Shown here in pieces: positions 34,598 through 43,708 of a DNA stretch of 64,000 bases. Both the position numbers and the translations under genes were made by a program. Numbering within the stretch: the stretch's first letter is position 1; each line of letters starts with the position of its first letter. Source of the stretch: Lachnospiraceae bacterium (GTDB lineage: Bacteria; Bacillota; Clostridia; Lachnospirales; Lachnospiraceae); contig SVEF01000009.1 in the NCBI GenBank assembly GCA_015057585.1, forward strand, positions 1 through 64,000, in the 5' to 3' direction. A model generated the notes under the pieces. That model was not told the origin of the DNA, made no database searches, and saw only the letters and a list, made by a program, of their open reading frames with translations.

Positions 34598-37372
34598 CTA
34601 TACTATAACTTCTGCCTTACTGCCACCGGACTTATCCTTTGTGACCACAATCTGTTTGTCAATCCGTCTTTTCAGCTCACCCACATGAGAAATGATACCA
34701 ACCAGGCGGTTTCCGTCTGCTAACGACGCCAGTGCATGTATTGCCTGCTGCAGGGATTCTTCGTCAAGCGAGCCGAAGCCTTCATCCACAAACATCGTAT
34801 CCATGCGGATGCCGTTTGCCGAAGACCGGATTTCGTCCGAAAGCCCGAGTGCCAGTGATAACGATGCCTTAAATGCCTCACCGCCGGATAATGTTTTTAC
34901 ACTGCGGACCGAACCGTTGTAGTGGTCTATCACATCCAGTTCCAGACCGCTCTGACTACGGTTGTTCTCTGCCGCATCCCGACGCTTTAACTCATACTGT
35001 CCGCCGGACATCACCATAAAACGGATGTTGGCATGACGGATAATCCGGTCAAAATATGTCATCTGGATGTAGGTTTCCAACATAATTTTTTCCTTGCCGG
35101 CAAGATTTCCGTTCGCTGTATTGGAAAGAGCCTTTACCCAGCCCCATCTGGTTTCCAGTGCAGATAATGCTGCCGATTTTTCTGAAATATTGGAAAGCAC
35201 TCTCCGGTTGGTCTCCAGGCGCAGATGTACTTCTTTTTGCTTTGCCAGAATCGCATTCTTTTCCGACGCTGCAGCATCCTTTTGCAACTGCAATTCCTCT
35301 GTTGTAAGCTCCGGCTGTTCTTTCAATGCCTCTTTTAACTGGGTAAGCTTACCTTTCAGTTCAGAAACTGCCTTTTCACAAGTACGATAAGCCTCTTCCG
35401 CCGTTTCCAACCCTTTCTTTGCCAGACGAATCTTTCCATCAAGTTCCTTCACCTGCTGCTCTGCTTTTTCCTTACTTTCAAACGCCAGCTTCTTTTCAGC
35501 TAATTCTGTCTGCTTTTCGTTTTCCTCTATCTTTGTCTTTGTCACAGCTATTCTCTCTGTCAAAGACTGAATTTTCTGCTCAGCCTCTTTTCCCTGTGCT
35601 TCTTTCTTTGGAATCAGCACATCCAGTTCCTTTTTACGCTCTATCTCTTTCTCCGCAACGCAAATGGACGTTCCTAACGCAGTTTCTTCTTTTTCACAAG
35701 CCAGAATGAGTTCCTTTACCTTGTCCAAAAGATTCTCACAGCTTTCCTCCGGAAATTCCTCTCCGAATTCCTTTCGCAAGTTCACAAGTCCCTCTTCCTT
35801 CGTGCGGACCACACCGCCCAGTTCTCCGGCATGCTTACTTGCCTCAGCCGCAAACTCCATCGCCCTATCTGCTTCCTGTTTTGCGCGCTTTAATTCGTCC
35901 TCGGTCGGCACCCCTTCCTGTTTCCTCGCAGGAACCGGATGTGACACGGAACCACAGACCGGGCAGGCCTTTCCCTCTTCTAACAATTCTGCAAGAATCC
36001 TTGCCTGTCCGTCTAAAAACGCCTTATTTTTTGCAAAGTATCTCTCCTGTACCTCATCTGCCTTTGCTTTTTCCTGTAAATACTTCTGCTGTGCCTTGGC
36101 AAATGCCTGTTTTGCCAAATTCAAAGCCAGCATCTCTTCACGCAGTTTTTCCAACCGTTCACGACGCATCGACCACTTCGTAAGCTCGCGAAGCAACTGT
36201 TCCTTCTTCTCTCCGGAAGACATCTTTTCTGTCTGCTCTTTTTTCAGATTCTCTATTTCTTCACCCCAAACGGCTAACATCCTCTTTGCGCGCTCAAGTT
36301 CTGTCTCGTCTGCCATGCAGGCATTTTTCAAACTGCTCTGCTCTCTTTTCAAGCCCTCCAACCGGTCATACTCTGCATACTGTTCCTCAATCCTTGCCTT
36401 TTTTAGTACCCACAGTTCTGTCTCCGGCTGCTTTTCCTGTTCCTTTTCCCATGCCAATAACAGACCATCCAAGCGGACCGTCTGTTCTGTCTGTTCCTGT
36501 TCTGCTTTTTCAAGTTCCATCTGCCGTTTGTGGAATTCTTCCACCTTAGCAAGACGTGCCTCCAGTTCACCAAGCAGCTGTTCTTTCTGCGTCAGCTCTG
36601 CTGCCAGTTTGGCTTCCTTCTGTTCATCTGCCGCAATCAGTTCCCGCACCAGTTCTTCCACGTCCGCCGTCATCATCTCGCCCTGCTTTGCCTTAGTCAC
36701 AGTCAGACTCTGCACATCATTTTCTTCACACAAAATTCCCTCAATATACTGGCTCACCGAAAGACGCGCCTCCTCACACTGCCTTGCCAGCATTCCGGAT
36801 TCCGTCTTTAACCGCTCCTGCAGCACCTGATACGGTCCCGTCTTAAAAATTTCACGAAAAATCTTCTGCCGTTCGGTTGTCTCAGCAAATAAGAGTTTTA
36901 AAAAATCTCCCTGTGCAATCATGGCAATCTGTGAAAACTGGTTCCGGTCAATTCCGAGAATTTCTTTGATCTTTGCATTGACCTCTTTCACCTTGGTGAT
37001 GACAACACCATCCGGCATTGTCAAGGTCGCATCCGGTTTTTGTACCGTAACACCCTCTCCACGGCTTTTAGCCCGTTCATACTCCGGGTTTCTCTTTACC
37101 TTATACACTTTCCCCAGATTTTCAAACGTCAGCTCCACTTCCGTCGGTGTCTCCGGGTCCGCATATTTGGAGCGGAACATCGCAGATTCCCTGTTTTCAC
37201 CGCTCGCCTCTCCGTAAAGTGCAAACGTAACGGCATCAAAAATCGTGGTCTTTCCCGCTCCGGTGTCACCGGTAATCAGATAAAGACCGTTTTGTCCCAG
37301 CTTGTCCATAGGAAGTGTGGTGCTTCCGGCATAAGGACCAAACGCAGACATAGTAAGTGTAATCGGTCTCAT
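34598..37372 (-). CDS. sbcC: Exonuclease subunit SbcC
   Basis: A 924-residue SMC-like ATPase. The Walker A motif GDTGAGKTT lies near residue 40, long coiled coils follow, the zinc hook CPVC is near residue 470, and the signature LSGGEAFKASLSLALGLSDEI with Walker B MFVDEGFGSLD is near the C-terminus. With SbcD it cleaves hairpins and processes DNA double-strand ends. The start overlaps the sbcD stop by four bases (ATGA). The gene ends 10 bases before the -35 box of the TA-like operon. Confidence 0.96.
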   Translation of the reverse strand: MRPITLTMSAFGPYAGSTTLPMDKLGQNGLYLITGDTGAGKTTIFDAVTFALYGEASGENRESAMFRSKYADPETPTEVELTFENLGKVYKVKRNPEYERAKSRGEGVTVQKPDATLTMPDGVVITKVKEVNAKIKEILGIDRNQFSQIAMIAQGDFLKLLFAETTERQKIFREIFKTGPYQVLQERLKTESGMLARQCEEARLSVSQYIEGILCEENDVQSLTVTKAKQGEMMTADVEELVRELIAADEQKEAKLAAELTQKEQLLGELEARLAKVEEFHKRQMELEKAEQEQTEQTVRLDGLLLAWEKEQEKQPETELWVLKKARIEEQYAEYDRLEGLKREQSSLKNACMADETELERAKRMLAVWGEEIENLKKEQTEKMSSGEKKEQLLRELTKWSMRRERLEKLREEMLALNLAKQAFAKAQQKYLQEKAKADEVQERYFAKNKAFLDGQARILAELLEEGKACPVCGSVSHPVPARKQEGVPTEDELKRAKQEADRAMEFAAEASKHAGELGGVVRTKEEGLVNLRKEFGEEFPEESCENLLDKVKELILACEKEETALGTSICVAEKEIERKKELDVLIPKKEAQGKEAEQKIQSLTERIAVTKTKIEENEKQTELAEKKLAFESKEKAEQQVKELDGKIRLAKKGLETAEEAYRTCEKAVSELKGKLTQLKEALKEQPELTTEELQLQKDAAASEKNAILAKQKEVHLRLETNRRVLSNISEKSAALSALETRWGWVKALSNTANGNLAGKEKIMLETYIQMTYFDRIIRHANIRFMVMSGGQYELKRRDAAENNRSQSGLELDVIDHYNGSVRSVKTLSGGEAFKASLSLALGLSDEIRSSANGIRMDTMFVDEGFGSLDEESLQQAIHALASLADGNRLVGIISHVGELKRRIDKQIVVTKDKSGGSKAEVIV

Positions 37373-38511
37373 ACTCCTGCACCTCCGTCCCAGATTTTTT
37401 CAATCAACTCCTGCACGAACGCCGTCTGTTCCTCACTCATCGGCTGATTGTTCTGCTTTTCGTAGAGTTCAAAAAACAGCTGAAGCGGCGACTTTTCCTC
37501 TACCTTCTCTGCCTCTCCGATGCTCTGCTTCTGCTTCGTTCTGGTATTATCATAGTCCAATTTCATGAGGTTTGGATAGATGACACTCAGTTTATCTATT
37601 GCCCCTATAATATCCTCTTCATCGGTCAGGGTAATATGCAGATAATCCGAAACCTTCGTCCCCTCATAAAAAGATCTCCTTGTCAGTTCCTCGTACGTTC
37701 CCCTAATCTCGCGCATATCACGAAGCGGATGCAAAGGAACCTCCCGTACCGTCACATCACCTTTTTCTTTTAATTCCACCACCGTCACCGACTTTTCCTG
37801 GCGCGCCTCGGAAAACGAATATTTCAGAGGTGTCCCGCAATATCTCACGGTCTCCCTGCCAATTTTTTGCGGTCCGTGAATGTGTCCGAGTGCCACGTAA
37901 TCAAACGCATCAAACACCGATGCATCCACATTGTCACTACCTCCGACCGAAATTTCCTCAGACTCACTGCGCTCTGCTCCCGTCACAAACTGGTGTGTCA
38001 CAATGACGTTTCGTACGGAAGTATCCACCCGCATTCCGTCCACTGCCACACGCACTGCATCAGTATAGCTCTCTATTGGCTCCTCCGGATAATACCGTCT
38101 TACATGCGCAGGTTTTATAAACGGCAATAGGTAAATCCCCACCTTACCATAGGCATCCGCCAAATATACCGGCTCCACTGTTCCGTCATAGACCGGGCTG
38201 ATATACACTCCGCGGGAAGTCATCAGTCTTCCACCGAACGAAAGGCGTTCCGGCGAATCATGATTTCCGCTGATTAAAAATACCGGATGCTGCTTCTCTG
38301 CAAGAGCACATAAAAAGTCATCCAAAAGCTGTACCGCTTCTGCAGACGGCACGCTCTTGTCATAGACATCTCCTGCAATCAAAACAGCATCCGGCTGCTC
38401 CTCCTCGATAATTCTGCGGATTTCAAACAAAATATACGCCTGGTCCTCTAACATCGAGTATTCATTGACCCGTTTCCCAATATGTAAATCCGATAAATGC
38501 ACTAATTTCAT
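37369..38511 (-). CDS. sbcD: Exonuclease subunit SbcD
   Basis: The start at 38511 gives MKLVHLSDLHIGK with GGGAG 7 bases upstream. The 380-residue nuclease has the Mre11-type metallophosphoesterase motifs DLHIG, AGDVYD, GNHDSPERL, VTHQF and GHIHGPQ. It is the catalytic partner of SbcC and precedes it with a four-base overlap. Confidence 0.96.
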   Translation of the reverse strand: MKLVHLSDLHIGKRVNEYSMLEDQAYILFEIRRIIEEEQPDAVLIAGDVYDKSVPSAEAVQLLDDFLCALAEKQHPVFLISGNHDSPERLSFGGRLMTSRGVYISPVYDGTVEPVYLADAYGKVGIYLLPFIKPAHVRRYYPEEPIESYTDAVRVAVDGMRVDTSVRNVIVTHQFVTGAERSESEEISVGGSDNVDASVFDAFDYVALGHIHGPQKIGRETVRYCGTPLKYSFSEARQEKSVTVVELKEKGDVTVREVPLHPLRDMREIRGTYEELTRRSFYEGTKVSDYLHITLTDEEDIIGAIDKLSVIYPNLMKLDYDNTRTKQKQSIGEAEKVEEKSPLQLFFELYEKQNNQPMSEEQTAFVQELIEKIWDGGAGV

Positions 38512-38534
38512 CTGTAAACTCCCATCTTTCCCCA

Positions 38535-39356
38535 TCAAAAAATATCCAGCATCTCTTCCGACTTCATCGTATGTCCGACATGCTTGTTTAAAAACCATGT
38601 CATGACATTTTCCAGTTCCGAAAGCACTTCCTCCGATACCGTAAATGCAAACAGCCTCTCAAACGGCGTCGCCAGAATGTACTGCATCGTATAAACCGTC
38701 GAAGTTCCTACGAGCACCATATCATCCCATGGCGCCCTGCCACCGCAAGTTCCCGGAGTTCCGCTGCTTGTAGCGAGAGTTTCTCTCTCCTTCAGCCGTT
38801 TCTGCCGGCAGGCATCACAAAGAATACCTCCTTCTTCTGCGGAAAACCATGCCTTAGGTTCCTTTAACATCTCTTCCTTTCCACAAAGCACGCAGGCATC
38901 CACCCTCGGCATTTCCCCGTTGACCGCCATAAACCGAAGTTCAAACACCCTGCGGATCAGTTTTTTATTTAAGGAAGGCTTTGTCAGTGCACGAAGCGAC
39001 GTATAAAGCAGCTTCAGCACCTCTCCTGCCTCCATATTTTCCTTTGTCATATACGTACAGAACTCGCAAAAATACATCGCATAATAAATCGCACTCATAT
39101 CGTCACGCAGCTCAGCAAAATAATTGCTGATGTCCGCGCCTACCACATTGTAAGAGGTTTTTCCTTCAAATAAAACAAATTCCCCAAACGCAAATGGCTG
39201 GCTTAAGCCCAGCAAGGTGCTTGTCGGCTTCCTTGCTCCCTTTGCAAATGCGGAAATCTTTCCCCGTTCCCTTGTTAAGATGGTGAGTCGGCGATCATAA
39301 TCGCCAACCGGCATGGAAATAAGCACCATGCCGGTCAGTTTGATTTGTCCTGTCAT
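38535..39356 (-). CDS. recO: DNA repair protein RecO
   Basis: A 273-residue protein with an N-terminal OB fold (TGMVLISMPVGDYDRRLTILTRERGKISAFAKGARK) and a C-terminal domain with a zinc-finger-like CVLCG...CDACR around residues 160-192. RecO helps load RecA on gaps in the RecFOR pathway. It lies downstream of era, a very common arrangement. Confidence 0.95.
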   Translation of the reverse strand: MTGQIKLTGMVLISMPVGDYDRRLTILTRERGKISAFAKGARKPTSTLLGLSQPFAFGEFVLFEGKTSYNVVGADISNYFAELRDDMSAIYYAMYFCEFCTYMTKENMEAGEVLKLLYTSLRALTKPSLNKKLIRRVFELRFMAVNGEMPRVDACVLCGKEEMLKEPKAWFSAEEGGILCDACRQKRLKERETLATSSGTPGTCGGRAPWDDMVLVGTSTVYTMQYILATPFERLFAFTVSEEVLSELENVMTWFLNKHVGHTMKSEEMLDIF

Positions 39357-39394
39357 TGTGTTTCGTTATCCTCTTATATCAAAACCCTATGCAC

Positions 39395-39589
39395 CTATCT
39401 TTTTTCGTTACTTGCCGCATAGTTTAAATAATCCGTCACGCTTCCTGTCTGTAAAAACCGCCTCCAGCAGTCCTCCGCGCGGTCATCCCCATACACAGAT
39501 TCCGCAAAAAAATCGGCTCCTGCTTCCATCTGGCGTGACTTCTCTCTTCTTTCTTCCCATTCGGTATAACTCTCCCTATCGCTTCCCAT
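39395..39589 (-). CDS. Small hypothetical protein between era and recO
   Basis: A 64-residue, strongly charged protein (MGSDRESYTEWEERREKSR... ending in YAASNEKR). GGGAG lies 8 bases before the ATG, the codon use fits the neighbours, and it keeps operon orientation. I do not recognise a family; its position recalls small YqzL-like genes near recO in other Firmicutes but the sequence does not show that relation. Confidence 0.65.
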   Translation of the reverse strand: MGSDRESYTEWEERREKSRQMEAGADFFAESVYGDDRAEDCWRRFLQTGSVTDYLNYAASNEKR

Positions 39590-39700
39590 AGTTTTCTCTC
39601 CCTTCGCATCATGAGACAGTGCACAATTCTCTTGTTCTTCTCTCTTTCTCTTAGGTTATCAAAAAACCATGTCCGTTACCCTATGGAAGATTTGGAAATT

Positions 39701-40615
39701 TTAAAATTCGTCCGGGTTATCACGGTAACCGTAGTTCTTCATCAGAATGTCCGAATCTCTCCAGTCCTTTTTCACCTTGACCCAGAGTTTCAAATTCACC
39801 TTGTACTCAAAGAGACGCTCAATCTCTTCACGGGCCTTAGTTCCGATACGCTTTAACATCGCGCCCTGCTTTCCGATGATAATTCCTTTGTGGGAATCAC
39901 GTTCACAGACAATCGTTGCTTCAATGTCCACCATCGAACCGTCCGCACGCTCACGCATTTTTTCAATCGTGACAGCAATACCGTGCGGCACCTCTTCTCC
40001 AAGGAGACGCAATGCCTTTTCACGAATCAGCTCCGCCGCAATCTGACGCTCCGGCTGGTCTGTCACCGTGTCCTCATCATAATACATCGGTCCATACGGA
40101 AGGTACTTGAACACCAGCTCCATCAGGCGGTCCGTATTCTGCTTTTTCTTTGCGGAAACCGGAATGATTTCCGCAAAGTTCAATTTCTTCTGATACGCTT
40201 CAATGGCCGCCATAATTTCTTCTTTTTTTACCGTATCAATCTTGTTGATAACTAAAATCACAGGCGTTGTTACGCGTTCGAGTTGCTCGATGATGTGCTG
40301 CTCGCCGCCACCGATAAATGTGGTCGGTTCTACCAGCCAGAGAATCACATCTACTTCATTCAGTGTATCCTTTGCCACCTTTACCATGTACTCGCCCAGC
40401 TTATTCTTTGCTTTGTGGATACCCGGAGTGTCCAGGAAAATGACCTGGCCGCGCTCATCCGTATATACCGTCTGGATGCGGTTTCTGGTCGTCTGCGGTT
40501 TATCCGAAGTAATCGCAATCTTCTGACCGATCAAATGATTCATCAGTGTGGATTTACCAACATTCGGACGTCCGATTAACGTTACAAATCCCGATTTTAT
40601 CTGTTTTTCCAACAT
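39701..40615 (-). CDS. era: GTPase Era
   Basis: A 304-residue GTPase with G1 GRPNVGKST, G3 DTPGIHK, G4 NKID and a C-terminal KH RNA-binding domain (GIIIGKQGAMLKRIGTKAREEIE). It binds the 3' end of 16S rRNA and assists 30S assembly. It lies 11 bases downstream of the M16C peptidase. Confidence 0.97.
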   Translation of the reverse strand: MLEKQIKSGFVTLIGRPNVGKSTLMNHLIGQKIAITSDKPQTTRNRIQTVYTDERGQVIFLDTPGIHKAKNKLGEYMVKVAKDTLNEVDVILWLVEPTTFIGGGEQHIIEQLERVTTPVILVINKIDTVKKEEIMAAIEAYQKKLNFAEIIPVSAKKKQNTDRLMELVFKYLPYGPMYYDEDTVTDQPERQIAAELIREKALRLLGEEVPHGIAVTIEKMRERADGSMVDIEATIVCERDSHKGIIIGKQGAMLKRIGTKAREEIERLFEYKVNLKLWVKVKKDWRDSDILMKNYGYRDNPDEF

Positions 40616-40626
40616 ATTTTATCCTC

Positions 40627-43545
40627 TTACATTAATGTCTTAACTTCCTTGAACATATCCTTGCACTCTTCTACCTTTGCAGCAGAACCTACCGTACAAA
40701 TGCAGCCTGCCGAAAGGACTGCCTGTAACATATCCTTTGCGGCGCGGATGTCCTCTACCGTTGTAGCCAAAATTTCATCTCTGGTCTTCTGTACATCTGC
40801 TTCTGTCTTGTGCATCACATACGCCGTAAAGGAACGTGCTCCCTCTGCAGCCGGAGAAAGCGGGAAGTCCACATTACTCATCGTACCGAGGATGTTCTTT
40901 GTCATCTCTCTCTCGTCTGCTTCAAAATTTGCCAGATACTCTACGACACCTTCATAAACCGCATTGGTCTCACGAAGGTTCGGATCACGATAGGAATAGA
41001 AATTTGCACCGGTCGGTCCAACGGTAAGTCCGCCACCGTAAGCACCGCCCTTTACGCGGATTTCATTCCACAGATAGCCATAACTGAGCAGTGTGCGGAG
41101 CACTTCGTAGGAACCATGATATTTGATACCTGCATCCAGATATCTTCCGCTGCGGATGACATACTGTACCTGCCCCGGTGTCTTAAAGCCTTCGTTCTTC
41201 TTAGAAACAGGCATGTCAAGTTCTGCTGCCTCTACCGCTTCCGGCAGTGCTGCAAACAGTGTATCGATTTCCTTCTCAAAAATCTTTCTGCCTTCTTCGT
41301 CTGCAGTCAGGCTGACAATGAAATTATCCTTTGTGAAAATCTTTGCGGCAACAGCAGCCAGTGTCTTTGCTACTTCATCCTTCTTTGCCTCATAATTTTC
41401 TACCAGATCCTTGATAAATTCGTAATAATCAATACCGCCTACCTTTTCCATAAAGGCATCGTTCTTTCCATAATACGAACCCGCTCTTGTCATAGCCACT
41501 GCATGACCGGAAGACATCAGTCTCATTTCCATTCTGGACTTAATCTCAAGTAAAATTTCCTGGATACGCTTTGCATCTGTAAACACAGAGTCACAAAGGA
41601 TTTCCTTTACAAAGCCGATGGCCTTGCCTGTATTCTCATACAATGCCTTGATAGTTACGTTGACTCTCGGTTTAAATGCACACAAATCTTCCATGGTAAT
41701 GTAAGTCGTTGTACTGCTGGAAAATCCTCCGGTATAGGTATTGATTTCGTCCGCCAGTTCTTTGTAGCCATGCAATTTGGTATCCACAACAGACAATACA
41801 TCATCTAAAAGACCGATGTACGGCACTTCCGCAAGTGTTACCTTCTTTGCATCAAACGACAGGCCGATGTAGTTGATACCGTTTGTATTAATATTATGCC
41901 AGAGAGCCTCTGCTTTGCCCTCTAAAAACTTTTCATTCTTAAAGCCCTTTGCTTTCTTTTCAATGTCATCGATGGAAAGCATCGGAATCTTTTCCAAGTC
42001 TTCTTTCGTAGACGGCTCTTCCTGGTATGCCTTTAATGCCTTGGTCTGGTCTACCAGCGCCTTTACTTCTTCAGCACTTAAAGATGCTTTATAAGCCGCA
42101 AGCTTTTCCTTTAACGCCTGGTCCTTCTTTGCATTCAGTCCTGCCTCCGGAGCAAGGGTTAAAATTGCGCCGTGCTCACTGTCGAGTAAGTACTTGCGGA
42201 TGAGTCCTTCAAAATATCCGGTACCAATCTTCTTTTTAAGTTCTGTATATACCTTATTCGCATGCAGGTAAAGGAATGGTTCGTTCTCATCATAGAGCCA
42301 GCTGCTCATCATGTTGATACCATAGAGAAGTCCCTTCGGGAAACGTCCGAAATCGCCTTCCTTATAACGGAATTCCTGTGCATTGATGGTTGCTAAAAGA
42401 GAAGATTCCTTAATACCTTCCTTTACGCACTTTTCCAGTGCCGCGCGCAGCGTCTTTACAAACAGTTCCTTCTGGCCTCTCTTTGCATTTTTTACAGCAA
42501 CCGAGAAATACGGCTGAAGCACATCGCCGTTACAACTGGTCAGATAATCCTCACCAATGCCTGCATCGATGAGAGCCTGCTTTACCGGAGCACCCGGATT
42601 GGAGAACAGCACGCCATCCAACACTTCAAACGCAGTTCCTTCCATCAGGTCAAAGGACTTTCCCGCCAGAACATTGTAAGAATAATATACTCCGCTATCC
42701 CCATTTAATTCTTCTACGGAATAGGTTCTCTCTTCATCTCTCATGCCATGGAAACTCTCCTGCATCTTTAAAGAAGAATCCACGGTAATCTTATCAAACT
42801 TGGACAAATACTCCGCATCCATCCACGCAAGACGCTCTTCAATGTCCATATCACCATACAGATAAATGTAACTGTTAACCGGATGATAATATCTTCTGTG
42901 GAAATCCAGATAATCCTGGTAAGTTAAATCCGGAATAAAGTCCGGATGACCTCCGGATTCCACACCATAGGAGGTGTCCGGGAACAATACGTTCATGGAC
43001 TCTCTGCTAAGTACGGATTCCGGAGAAGAAAACGCTCCCTTCATCTCACTGTAAACAATACCGTTGTAAATCAGCTCTGCATCCTCGCTCTCCAGCTCAT
43101 AATGCCAGCCTTCCTGCTTGAAAATCTCTTCTCTTTTATAAATATTCGGATAGAACACCGCATCCATGTAAACGTGCATCAGGTTTTTAAAATCCTGTGT
43201 GTTGCAGCTTGCAATCGGATACATCGTCTTATCTGGGAATGTCATCGCATTTAAGAAGGTGTTTAAAGAGCCCTTTGCCAATTCAATGAATGGGTCCTTT
43301 GCCGGGAATGCGTCCGAACCGCAAAGTACGGTATGCTCAATAATATGAGCCACACCGGTAGAATCTGTCGGCGGTGTACGGAACGCTACGGAAAACACTT
43401 TATTGTCATCCTCGTTCTGTATCCAGACTACCTTTGCTCCACTCTTATTGTGACGTAAATAATAACCGGTACCCTTTAAATCCGGTAACTCTTCGGTCTT
43501 AAGCAGCGTATAATTCTTTACACTTGATAAATCCACTGTTTTCAT
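40627..43545 (-). CDS. M16C family metalloprotease (presequence protease-like)
   Basis: The start at 43545 has AAGGA upstream. The 972-residue protein is an insulinase-type peptidase with the inverted zinc motif HIIEH near residues 65-69 (GVAHIIEHTVLCGSD) and a downstream acidic helix (YSEMKGAFSSPESV). The two-lobe structure and the ~970-residue length match the M16C/Cym1-PreP group, which degrades peptides inside the cell. No signal peptide is seen. It is probably co-transcribed with era. Confidence 0.93.
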   Translation of the reverse strand: MKTVDLSSVKNYTLLKTEELPDLKGTGYYLRHNKSGAKVVWIQNEDDNKVFSVAFRTPPTDSTGVAHIIEHTVLCGSDAFPAKDPFIELAKGSLNTFLNAMTFPDKTMYPIASCNTQDFKNLMHVYMDAVFYPNIYKREEIFKQEGWHYELESEDAELIYNGIVYSEMKGAFSSPESVLSRESMNVLFPDTSYGVESGGHPDFIPDLTYQDYLDFHRRYYHPVNSYIYLYGDMDIEERLAWMDAEYLSKFDKITVDSSLKMQESFHGMRDEERTYSVEELNGDSGVYYSYNVLAGKSFDLMEGTAFEVLDGVLFSNPGAPVKQALIDAGIGEDYLTSCNGDVLQPYFSVAVKNAKRGQKELFVKTLRAALEKCVKEGIKESSLLATINAQEFRYKEGDFGRFPKGLLYGINMMSSWLYDENEPFLYLHANKVYTELKKKIGTGYFEGLIRKYLLDSEHGAILTLAPEAGLNAKKDQALKEKLAAYKASLSAEEVKALVDQTKALKAYQEEPSTKEDLEKIPMLSIDDIEKKAKGFKNEKFLEGKAEALWHNINTNGINYIGLSFDAKKVTLAEVPYIGLLDDVLSVVDTKLHGYKELADEINTYTGGFSSSTTTYITMEDLCAFKPRVNVTIKALYENTGKAIGFVKEILCDSVFTDAKRIQEILLEIKSRMEMRLMSSGHAVAMTRAGSYYGKNDAFMEKVGGIDYYEFIKDLVENYEAKKDEVAKTLAAVAAKIFTKDNFIVSLTADEEGRKIFEKEIDTLFAALPEAVEAAELDMPVSKKNEGFKTPGQVQYVIRSGRYLDAGIKYHGSYEVLRTLLSYGYLWNEIRVKGGAYGGGLTVGPTGANFYSYRDPNLRETNAVYEGVVEYLANFEADEREMTKNILGTMSNVDFPLSPAAEGARSFTAYVMHKTEADVQKTRDEILATTVEDIRAAKDMLQAVLSAGCICTVGSAAKVEECKDMFKEVKTLM

Positions 43546-43661
43546 CGTTGTTTCCTTCTCCTTTTCTTCTCCGTTTTTTATTCTCACGAACATTTTTGTC
43601 CATGATAGTATCTTACCATTTTTCTCCTCAGACTACAAGGGGCGGATGCTATTTTACACAC

Positions 43662-43697
43662 AAAAAGAAGCCGGATTTTCAAGTCCGACTCCTTCTG
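43662..43697 (-). terminator. Terminator after the transglutaminase-like lipoprotein gene
   Basis: The minus strand carries AGAAGGAGTCGGA, a loop, TCCGGCTTCT and then TTTTG. Confidence 0.7.
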
Positions 43698-43708
43698 CCA
43701 TATCACCT

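Noticed and set aside
35664..36830. 388-codon open frame on the plus strand
   Set aside because: It is exactly antisense to sbcC, very Ser-rich, without ribosome binding site; a by-product of Glu/Lys-rich coiled-coil codons.
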